Shown here: piece by piece, positions 1-10,900 of the stretch
Position numbering within the stretch: position 1 is the first letter of the stretch
Layout of the letters: each line of letters starts with the position of its first letter
NCBI GenBank assembly: GCA_963995525.1
Contig: OZ023207.1
Span: 33,304,681 to 33,368,680, forward strand
Source: Escarpia spicata
Taxonomy: Eukaryota; Annelida; Polychaeta; Sabellida; Siboglinidae
Length of the DNA stretch: 64,000 nucleotides
Direction: 5' to 3'
Translations under genes and position numbers: made by a program
The notes under the pieces: generated by a model
What the model was told of the DNA's origin: nothing
Seen by the model: only the letters and a program-made list of their open reading frames with translations
Database searches by the model: none

Positions 1-204
1 TGTAGATTTGTATGATAAATAGGAACAAAAATAATTCTAAAATATATATCATACAATAATAACAAAAACATTCATTACATAATTATTAGACCTTCATGTA
101 CAAACAATTATAATTGATATGATAAATATTAAACAATATAAAATAAATAAGTAAATTAAAATGTAATAAATTATTGTAAAATAATAATAATAATTACATA
201 ACAT
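1..204. other. AT-rich intron stretch with (AAT)n, next to the retroelement 3' end
   Basis: Very AT-rich, with a short (AAT)n run at about 179-195, read as (ATT)n on the retroelement strand. It may include the element's 3' UTR and tail. No coding signal is visible. It recurs at the start of every unit except that unit 10 lacks the first ~45 bp. Confidence 0.6.
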
Positions 205-1478
205 TTAGGTAAGTGCATTTGATAAAGTCCACGTGATCATATCACAGAAACGCTTCTCTAAAAAGGTGTGTTTTAAGAACTGTTTTGAACTCTGGCTGTG
301 TTTTTGCCATCCTGACACAGTCCGGCAGTCTGTTTCATAGACTTGCTGCAGACAGCAAAACGAGTGACCGTCTGCGAAGGCGGCACTGACAGTAGCGGCA
401 AAGACACCGATCTCAGTTGCCGATTCGGTTGACGTCGGTTCAGTAACTGCGCGAGATGACTCGGTGCCAGGTCATGCATCACAGAGTACGCACATACAAG
501 CACACTATATATGTCTGGCGCACACAGACAGGTAACCAATGCAAGTGCGGCAGCACTGGAGTTACGTGGTCGTACTTCCTCGTACCGCACACGAGGTGGG
601 CTGCGCAGTTTTCACACTTTGTTTTACAAGCATCGTCTGCGGTAGGCCATAGAGTAATAAATTTGCATAATCGAGGCGTGAAGTCACGAGCGCGTGCACC
701 AGGGTTTTGCATGCATCATCAGTGATGCTTCGTCGAATGTGTTCAATGTTGCGAATCTGATTGTAGCACGACTTTGCTATCTGTGCATCCTGTGCTTCCA
801 TAGTTAGAACTCTGTCAAGTATGACTCCAAGGTTGCGTACGGATGACTTCGGCGCAACCCGATGTTCGCCAATTGTCACGGAAATATCGGAGGGCAAATC
901 GTTTCGTTGTTTTGAGGTGAGGAAGACGACTGCCTCTGACTTCTGGGTGTGTATCTTAACTAATTTTGTTCAAGCCAATCGATCAACTCCGCTACACATT
1001 GTTCAATGTTCGTTTTTGCTGCAGTGAGTGGTTTCTCGTGCTCAACTGTCATATAAATTTCCGTGTCATCCGCATAACAATGATACTGCATGCCGAGTCG
1101 TGCAACGATGTCGCTCTTAGGTCTTGTGTATAAGCAGCATAATATTGACCCAAGCACAGACACGTGTTGGGCGCTACATTTAAAAACACAACCAGTCGAC
1201 GTTGTGCTTTCCACGGCGACTTTCTGATAACGTTCAGTGATATACGAATGCAAATGCCGAGACTGTGATGCCGAACGAATGTTCCCTTGAATCATCAAGA
1301 AATCAATTGTGATTAATTGCTTCAATGCGCTGAACAAATCTAACATCACGAGAACAGTCTTGCACTTTCTATCCAGCGCCGCGGCGATGTCATTCTTGAC
1401 TCACAGGAGCGCCGTCTCCGTCGAGTGGCCATGGCGGTAAGCTCATTGAAAAGGATCACGCAATGGGTGATTGTTCAG
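205..1478 (-). mobile_element. Unit 1 CR1/L2-like non-LTR retrotransposon remnant (5'-truncated RT)
   Basis: Minus-strand reading gives a decayed reverse transcriptase in several frames. Recognisable pieces in order are [11 protein letters not shown] (near 1430-1400), LDLFSALKQ (motif A region), [14 protein letters not shown] (cf. the SVLGPIL box), the YADD catalytic box at 1065-1076, [39 protein letters not shown], and a C-terminal FLKHTF segment. LHWLPV and YADDT point to the CR1/L2 group. There is no endonuclease domain, so the copy is 5'-truncated as is usual for LINEs. It is disabled by stops at 1401-1403 and 1443-1445 and by frameshifts near 955 and 505. It lies in the D-to-A intron in the sense orientation of the host gene. 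It cannot encode a working enzyme. Confidence 0.85.
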
Positions 1479-1675
1479 ATCTCAGTACGGTGTTGATTTA
1501 ATTAACATTACAGCATCAACCTTTTATTAGCTCATATCATGTGTACAGCTGTGGACTCAACATATTACCTAGAATATTCAACATTGGCCCCAATGCTGAA
1601 TATAGGGTTGCCTGAACATATAATTTGTCAACTGTGACACCTTGCCATTTATACTGATATATAAATTACACGTAC
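1479..1675 (-). other. Intron segment between RT remnant and exon D
   Basis: Non-coding intron downstream of the exon D donor. It contains a 14-bp-arm imperfect hairpin at 1574-1603 and otherwise nothing recognised. The same layout recurs in each unit. Confidence 0.7.
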
Positions 1676-1903
1676 CCGGAAACAAGCCATGCACAGACGG
1701 TTCAGTTGACGATGAAAATAATTCTGTCGATGGTGACTTTTCTTCAGACGTTGTCTCTCCTCCGGTCGATGCTGTTGTAGTTATTGATGAAGCAGTTGTA
1801 ACTGTTGCAGTAGTTGTTGCCGTACTTGTTGTGGTTGCCGTCGTTTTTGGTGATGTTGTCGTTCGTTTTGTGGTGGTTGTTATTGCCGGTGTACTTGTTG
1901 ATG
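1676..1903 (-). CDS. Unit 1 exon D: Thr/Ser-rich mucin-like spacer
   Basis: The exon is 228 nt (76 codons) and phase 1-1. The donor is TTTCCGG|GTACGTG. The acceptor is a tandem AAGCAG, with a branch-point-like GCTAAT about 35 nt upstream. By my count 29 Thr and 14 Ser make 43 of 76 residues, mostly in runs of two to four Thr broken by Ala, Ser, Pro and Lys. The C-terminal third is more acidic and ends S-V-H-G-L-F-P. There are no cysteines. This composition is typical of densely O-glycosylated, extended mucin-type linkers, so it probably spaces the EGF triplets. It differs in units 4-18 by Ser57 to Pro and in units 4 and 9 also by Thr44 to Ser. Confidence 0.88.
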
Positions 1904-4900
1904 CTGCTTTGATGGCAAGTTTAAAAGGTTGTTTTATTAGCACATACAATTATAGTCAATGAATAGAAAGTGATTCTCATTTAGGTGTTATTTTCACATT
2001 CGAACCATGTCATACACTCTATGCGACACACATCTTCTTTCATTCTAGTTTGCATAGCAACCCTATGTAAAACTTTGCAAAGTCGTCTGTAAGAATTTCA
2101 TTTGGCGACAATACGTTTTAATGATAAGTCAACAAAGCAAGTGCAACTGTTCCCACACAGCAGTATAAACTGCTATATTTAAAAAAGCAATGCTCTATTA
2201 CAAAATATTACCAAAGACATATAATAAATCAATTGAAAATATATTTCAGAGACATACACTTTATGCCAATCGCCATAGTTACGGAATTTGTTCAAACCTT
2301 GTTCACAGTGAATACCACCAAATCCAGAACTGCCGCAATCACACGTGTAACCGTTAAGTTTATCTACACATGTACCACCATTTTCGCATGGATTGCTTCT
2401 GCATTCTTTGATTTCTGCAATAGGAAACACAAATTTGATTCATGAAAGAAAGAAATGTACTAATATATAATGCAATCGGATTAGGCAGAAAAACATGGTC
2501 GTTGAATAGAGAAGGGCATCATATAGGCAAATACTCATATCGCTAATACACGTTTTCCAGTTTCGTACTTCAACGCGTGTTTTTAATCTTTAATATATAT
2601 TTACAATCAACAATGAAAATATCCTATTGCATGTTGACAACAAAAAGAAACCGCACCTGAAGAACACTGCGGATCTGTGTAGCCAAGCGCACACAAACAG
2701 GTGTACGAGTCGACTGCATCCTCGCATGTCCCACCGTTCAGGCAAGGCTTGCTTTGGCATTCATCAACATCTACACATCGACGAAAGGAGCAATGCATCA
2801 AAGAATATATTATCATCAATGAATTGGCAAGTATTTTATTGCTATAGCTTAAATTAATCTTATACATTTCATTCAATCAATCAATCTGTCGACCAGACCG
2901 TAAATAGGAAGTTTATTTCCACAACCAAATAGTATAATATTTCTAAATACACCACAATTTATTGGAAGTACAAAAATACATAATTAATCAATAGTGTGAT
3001 GGAAAGAGGAAGAGCAACATAATCACATTAATGAATTGTTCATATCCATTGATGCAGGGCTTAAGATATACACTTACCAAAATTGCAATCATTTCCTTTG
3101 TAACCCGCAGGGCACAGACACCTGTAGATAGAGCCGTCATTATCGCCTAAACATGTTCCGCCGTTTTCGCAACGTTTCGTTTTGCACAAACCTACATCTG
3201 AAACAAAAAAGACAGTACACAATAATTATATGAAGACGATCTAGCGCAGGTATGTATCGTGTACAGCAAATATACTACTCCTGTTTTGAGTTAAGTTTAT
3301 CAGGCGTGTGTCTAATTAAACATACACATAGTATTACACGAGCTATATTACTTCTGCTGCAATTTAGCGAATCCAGGTGTGTGAAGAACAAATACATCAA
3401 GTCAAATCTCGATTTACGGTCGGCTGCATCTATCTAACAATATGCCGCACTAGGACAGTCGAAGTAATGTCCGAAAGAGTAACATTTATCAAATTCATTC
3501 CTCTGATTCGAATAATAATAATTACTATACAGTTTATTTGCATAGCGCCCGAATCAACAACCAGGTTGCTCTCAGATGCTTCACATACAAGTGCACGTAA
3601 CTATGTAGATTTGTATGATAAATAGGAACAAAAATAATTCTAAAATATATATCATACAATAATAACAAAAACATTCATTACATAATTATTAGACCTTCAT
3701 GTACAAACAATTATAATTGATATGATAAATATTAAACAATATAAAATAAATAAGTAAATTAAAATGTAATAAATTATTGTAAAATAATAATAATAATTAC
3801 ATAACATTTAGGTAAGTGCATTTGATAAAGTCCACGTGATCATATCACAGAAACGCTTCTCTAAAAAGGTGTGTTTTAAGAACTGTTTTGAACTCTGGCT
3901 GTGTTTTTGCCATCCTGACACAGTCCGGCAGTCTGTTTCATAGACTTGCTGCAGACAGCAAAACGAGTGACCGTCTGCGAAGGCGGCACTGACAGTAGCG
4001 GCAAAGACACCGATCTCAGTTGCCGATTCGGTTGACGTCGGTTCAGTAACTGCGCGAGATGACTCGGTGCCAGGTCATGCATCACAGAGTACGCACATAC
4101 AAGCACACTATATATGTCTGGCGCACACAGACAGGTAACCAATGCAAGTGCGGCAGCACTGGAGTTACGTGGTCGTACTTCCTCGTACCGCACACGAGGT
4201 GGGCTGCGCAGTTTTCACACTTTGTTTTACAAGCATCGTCTGCGGTAGGCCATAGAGTAATAAATTTGCATAATCGAGGCGTGAAGTCACGAGCGCGTGC
4301 ACCAGGGTTTTGCATGCATCATCAGTGATGCTTCGTCGAATGTGTTCAATGTTGCGAATCTGATTGTAGCACGACTTTGCTATCTGTGCATCCTGTGCTT
4401 CCATAGTTAGAACTCTGTCAAGTATGACTCCAAGGTTGCGTACGGATGACTTCGGCGCAACCCGATGTTCGCCAATTGTCACGGAAATATCGGAGGGCAA
4501 ATCGTTTCGTTGTTTTGAGGTGAGGAAGACGACTGCCTCTGACTTCTGGGTGTGTATCTTAACTAATTTTGTTCAAGCCAATCGATCAACTCCGCTACAC
4601 ATTGTTCAATGTTCGTTTTTGCTGCAGTGAGTGGTTTCTCGTGCTCAACTGTCATATAAATTTCCGTGTCATCCGCATAACAATGATACTGCATGCCGAG
4701 TCGTGCAACGATGTCGCTCTTAGGTCTTGTGTATAAGCAGCATAATATTGACCCAAGCACAGACACGTGTTGGGCGCTACATTTAAAAACACAACCAGTC
4801 GACGTTGTGCTTTCCACGGCGACTTTCTGATAACGTTCAGTGATATACGAATGCAAATGCCGAGACTGTGATGCCGAACGAATGTTCCCTTGAATCATCA

Positions 4901-7900
4901 AGAAATCAATTGTGATTAATTGCTTCAATGCGCTGAACAAATCTAACATCACGAGAACAGTTTTGCACTTTCTATCCAGCGCCGCGGCGATGTCATTCTT
5001 GACTCACAGGAGCGCCGTCTCCGTCGAGTGGCCATGGCGGTAAGCTCATTGAAAAGGATCACGCAATGGGTGATTGTTCAGATCTCAGTACGGTGTTGAT
5101 TTAATTAACATTACAGCATCAACCTTTTATTAGCTCATATCATGTGTACAGCGGTGGACTCAACATATTACCTAGAATATTTAACATTGGCCCCAATGCT
5201 GAATATAGGGTTGCCTGAACATATAATTTGTCAACTGTGACACCTTGCCATTTATACTGATATATAAATTACACGTACCCGGAAACAAGCCATGCACAGA
5301 CGGTTCAGTTGACGATGAAAATAATTCTGTCGATGGTGACTTTTCTTCAGACGTTGTCTCTCCTCCGGTCGATGCTGTTGTAGTTATTGATGAAGCAGTT
5401 GTAACTGTTGCAGTAGTTGTTGCCGTACTTGTTGTGGTTGCCGTCGTTTTTGGTGATGTTGTCGTTCGTTTTGTGGTGGTTGTTATTGCCGGTGTACTTG
5501 TTGATGCTGCTTTGATGGCAAGTTTAAAAGGTTGTTTTATTAGCACATACAATTATAGTCAATGAATAGAAAGTGATTCTCATTTAGGTGTTATTTTCAC
5601 ATTCGAACCATGTCATACACGCTATGCGACACACATCTTCTTTCATTCTAGTTTGCATAGCAACCCTATGTAAAACTTTGCAAAGTCGTCTGTAAGAATT
5701 TCATTTGGCGACAATACGTTTTAATGATAAGTCAACAAAGCAAGTGCAACTGTTCCCACACAGCAGTATAAACTGCTATATTTAAAAAGCAATGCTCTAT
5801 TAAAAAATATTACCAAAGACATATAATAAATCAATTGAAAATATATTTCAGAGACATACACTTTATGCCAATCGCCATAGTTACGGAATTTGTTCAAACC
5901 TTGTTCACAGTGAAAACCACCAAATCCAGAACTGCCGCAATCACACGTGTAACCGTTAAGTTTATCTACACATGTACCACCATTTTCGCATGGATTGCTT
6001 CTGCATTCTTTGATTTCTGCAATAGGAAACACAAATTTGATTCATGAAAGAAAGAAATGTACTAATATATAATGCAATCGGATTAGGCAGAAAAACATGG
6101 TCGTTGAATAGAGAAGGGCATCATATAGGCAAATACTCATATCGCTAATACACGTTTTCCAGTTTCGTACTTCAACGCGTGTTTTTAATCTTTAATATAT
6201 ATTTACAATCAACAATGAAAATATCCTATTGCATGTAGACAACAAAAAGAAACCGCACCTGAAGAACACTGCGGATCTGTGTAGCCAAGCGCACACAAAC
6301 AGGTGTACGAGTCGACTGCATCCTCGCATGTCCCACCGTTCAGGCAAGGCTTGCTTTGGCATTCACCAACATCTACACATCGACGAAAGGACCAATGCAT
6401 CAAAGAATCTATTATCATCAATGAATTGGCAAGTATTTTATTGCTATAGCTTAAATTAATCTTATACATTTCATTCAATCAATCAATCTGTCGACCAGAC
6501 CGTAAATAGGAAGTTTATTTCCACAACCAAATAGTATAATATTTCTAAATACAGCACAATTTATTGGAAGTACAAAAATACATAATTAATCAATAGTGTG
6601 ATGGAAAGAGGAAGAGCAACATAATCACATTAATGAATTGTTCATATCCATTGATGCAGGGCTTAAGATATACACTTACCAAAATTGCAATCATTTCCTT
6701 TGTAACCCGCATGGCACAGACACCTGTAGATAGAGCCGTCATTATCGCCTAAACATGTTCCGCCGTTTTCGCAACGTTTCGTTTTGCACAAACCTACATC
6801 TGAAACAAAAAAGACAGTACACAATAATTATATGAAGACGATCTAGCGCAGGTATGTATCGTGTACAGCAAATATACTACTCCTGTTTTGAGTTAGGTTT
6901 ATCAGACGTGTGTCTAATTAAACATACACATAATATTACACGAGCTATATTACTTCTGATGCAATTTAGCGAATCCCGGTGTGTGAAGAACAAATACATC
7001 AAGTCAAATCTCGATTTACGGTCGGCTGCATCTATCTAACAATATGCCGCACTAGGACAGTCGAAGTAATGTCCGAAAGAGTAACGTTTATCAAATTCAT
7101 TCCTCTGATTCGAATAATAATAATTACTATACAGTTTATTTGCATAGCGTCCGAATCAATAACCAGATTGCTCTCAGATGCTTCACATACAAGTGCACGT
7201 AACTATGTAGATTTGTATGATAGATAGGAACAAAAATAATTCTAAAATATATATCATACAATAATAACAAAAACATTCATTACATAATTATTATACCTTT
7301 ATGTACAAACAATTATAATTGATATGATAAATATTAAACAATATAAAATAAATAAGTAAATTAAAATGTAATAAATTATTTTAAAATAATAATAATAATT
7401 ACATAACATTTAGGTAAGTGCATTTGATAAAGTCCACGTGATCATATCACAGAAACGCTTCTCTAAAAAGGTGTGTTTTAAGAACTGTTTTGAACTCTGG
7501 CTGTGTTTTTGCCATCCTGACACAGTCCGGCAGTCAGTTTCATAGACTTGCTGCAGACAGCAAAACGAGTGACCGTCTGCGAAGGCGGCACTGACAGTAG
7601 CGGCAAAGACACCGATCTCAGTTGCCGATTCGGTTGACGTCGGTTCAGTAACTGCGCGAGATGACTCGGTGCCAGGTCATGCATCACAGAGTACGCAAAT
7701 ACAAGCACTATATATGTCTGGCGCACACAGACAGGTAACCAATGCAAGTGCGGCAGCACTGGAGTTACGTGGTCGTACTTCCTCGTACCGCACACGAGGT
7801 GGGCTGCGCAGTTTTCACACTTTGTTTTACAAGCATCGTCTGCGGTAGGCCATAGAGTAATACATTTGCATAATCGAGGCGTGAAGTCACGAGCGCGTGC

Positions 7901-10900
7901 ACCAGGGTTTTGCATGCATCATCAGTGATGCTTCGTCGAATGTGTTCAATGTTGCGAATCTGATTGTAGCACGACTTTGCTATCTGTGCATCCTGTGCTT
8001 CCATAGTTAGAACTCTGTCAAGTATGACTCCAAGGTTGCGTACGGATGACTTCGGCGCAACCCGATGTTCGCCAATTGTCACGGAAATATCGGAGGGCAA
8101 ATCGTTTCGTTGTTTTGAGGTGAGGAAGACGACTGCCTCTGACTTCTGGGTGTGTATCTTAACTAATTTTGTTCAAGCCAATCGATCAACTCCGCTACAC
8201 ATTGTTCAATGTTCGTTTTTGCTGCAGTGAGTGGTTTCTCGTGCTCAACTGTCATATAAATTTCCGTGTCATCCGCATAACAATGATACTGCATGCCGAG
8301 TCGTGCAACGATGTCGCTCTTAGGTCTTGTGTATAAGCAGCATAATATTGACCCAAGCACAGACACGTGTTGGGCGCTACATTTAAAAACACAACCAGTC
8401 GACGTTGTGCTTTCCACGGCGACTTTCTGATAACGTTCAGTGATATACGAATGCAAATGCCGAGACTGTGATGCCGAACGAATGTTCCCTTGAATCATCA
8501 AGAAATCAATTGTGATTAATTGCTTCAATGCGCTGAACAAATCTAACATCACGAGAACAGTCTTGCACTTTCTATCCAGCGCCGCGGCGATGTCATTCTT
8601 GACTCACAGGAGCGCCGTCTCCGTCGAGTGGCCATGGCGGTAAGCTCATTGAAAAGGATCACGCAATGGGTGATTGTTCAGATCTCAGTACGGTGTTGAT
8701 TTAATTAACATTACAGCATCAACCTTTTATTAGCTCATATCATGTGTACAGCGGTGGACTCAACATATTACCTAGAATATTCAACATTGGCCCGAATGCT
8801 GAATATAGGGTTGCCTGAACATATAATTTGTCAACTGTGACACCTTGCCATTTATACTGATATATAAATTACACGTACCCGGAAACAAGCCATGCACAGA
8901 CGGTTCAGTTGACGATGAAAATAATTCTGTCGATGGTGACTTTTCTTCAGACGTTGTCTCTCCTCCGGTCGATGCTGTTGTAGTTATTGATGAAGCAGTT
9001 GTAACTGTTGCAGTAGTTGTTGCCGTACTTGTTGTGGTTGCCGTCGTTTTTGGTGATGTTGTCGTTCGTTTTGTGGTGGTTGTTATTGCCGGTGTACTTG
9101 TTGATGCTGCTTTGATGGCAAGTTTAAAAGGTTGTTTTATTAGCACATACAATTATAGTCAATGAATAGAAAGTGATTCTCATTTAGGTGTTATTTTCAC
9201 ATTCGAACCATGTCATACACGCTATGCGACACACATCTTCTTTCATTCTAGTTTGCATAGCAACCCTATGTAAAACTTTGCAAAGTCGTCTGTAAGAATT
9301 TCATTTGGCGACAATACGTTTTAATGATAAGTCAACAAAGCAAGTGCAACTGTTCCCACACAGCAGTATAAACTGCTATATTTAAAAAGCAATGCTCTAT
9401 TAAAAAATATTACCAAAGACATATAATAAATCAATTGAAAAAATATATTTCAGAGACATACACTTTATGCCAATCGTCATAGTTACGGAATTTGTTCAAA
9501 CCTTGTTCACAGTGAAAACCACCAAATCCAGAACTGCCGCAATCACACGTGTAACCGTTAAGTTTATCTACACATGTACCACCATTTTCGCATGGATTGC
9601 TTCTGCATTCTTTGATTTCTGCAATAGGAAACACAAATTTGATTCATGAAAGAAAGAAATGTACTAATATATAATGCAATCGGATTAGGCAGAAAAACAT
9701 GGTCGTTGAATAGAGAAGGGCATCATATAGGCAAATACTCATATCGCTAATACACGTTTTCCAGTTTCGTACTTCAACGCGTGTTTTTAATCTTTAATAT
9801 ATATTTACAATCAACAATGAAAATATCCTATTGCATGTAGACAACAAAAAGAAACCGCACCTGAAGAACACTGCGGATCTGTGTAGCCAAGCGCACACAA
9901 ACAGGTGTACGAGTCGACTGCATCCTCGCATGTCCCACCGTTCAGGCAAGGGTTGCTTTGGCATTCATCAACATCTACACATCGACGAAAGGAGCAATGC
10001 ATCAAAGAATATATTATCATCAATGAATTGGCAAGTATTTTATTGCTATAGCTTAAATTAATCTTATACATTTCATTCAATCAATCAATCTGTCGACCAG
10101 ACCGTAAATAGGAAGTTTATTTCCACAACCAAATAGTATAATATTTCTAAATACACCACAATTTATTGGAAGTACAAAAATACATAATTAATCAATAGTG
10201 TGATGGAAAGAGGAAGAGCAACATAATCACATTAATGAATTGTTCATATCCATTGATGCAGGGCTTAAGATATACACTTACCAAAATTGCAATCATTTCC
10301 TTTGTAACCCGCAGGGCACAGACACCTGTAGATAGAGCCGTCATTATCGCCTAAACATGTTCCGCCGTTTTCGCAACGTTTCGTTTTGCACAAACCTACA
10401 TCTGAAACAAAAAAGACAGTACACAATAATTATATGAAGACGATCTAGCGCAGGTATGTATCGTGTACAGCAAATATACTACTCCTGTTTTGAGTTAAGT
10501 TTATCAGGCGTGTGTCTAATTAAACATACACATAGTATTACACGAGCTATATTACTTCTGCTGCAATTTAGCGAATCCAGGTGTGTGAAGAACAAATACA
10601 TCAAGTCAAATCTCGATTTACGGTCGGCTGCATCTATCTAACAATATGCCGCACTAGGACAGTCGAAGTAATGTCCGAAAGAGTAACATTTATCAAATTC
10701 ATTCCTCTGATTCGAATAATAATAATTACTATACAGTTTATTTGCATAGCGCCCGAATCAACAACCAGATTGCTCTCAGATGCTTCACATACAAGTGCAC
10801 GTAACTATGTAGATTTGTAAGATAGATAGGAACAAAAATAATTCTAAAATATATATCATACAATAATAACGAAAACATTCATTACATAACTATTACACCT

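Noticed and set aside
456..725. Plus-strand open stretches over the RT remnant (for example 456-725 and 821-1027)
   Set aside because: They are shadows of the minus-strand RT, with no recognisable domain.
960..1349. A 129-codon RT open frame as a working gene
   Set aside because: It starts inside the RT core, has no endonuclease, and is flanked by the remnant's frameshifts and stops. It is annotated as a dead retroelement.
1578..1949. A 123-codon single-exon mucin-like gene starting M-Y-V-L
   Set aside because: The first 15 and last ~32 codons lie in intron, outside clear splice sites. Only 1676-1903 fits the phase rule.
1642..1962. Plus-strand open stretch rich in Val, recurring in most units
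   Set aside because: It is the antisense of the Thr-rich exon D: Thr codons read as Val and related residues on the opposite strand. There is no family signal or splice context.
2157..2180. Small palindrome AGCAGT-ATAA-ACTGCT in the C-D intron
   Set aside because: Only six-base arms, broken in units 14 and 18, and no T-run or other context; probably chance in AT-rich intron.
2607..2876. 89-codon EGF peptide starting M-N-E-M as a stand-alone small secreted protein
   Set aside because: The Met and following residues are intron sequence; the EGF part alone is bounded by AG and GT sites and joins exons A and C in frame.
3252..3625. Plus-strand open stretches upstream of exon A as extra exons
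   Set aside because: No cysteine pattern or family resemblance, they overlap each other in different frames, and one has a premature stop in some units.
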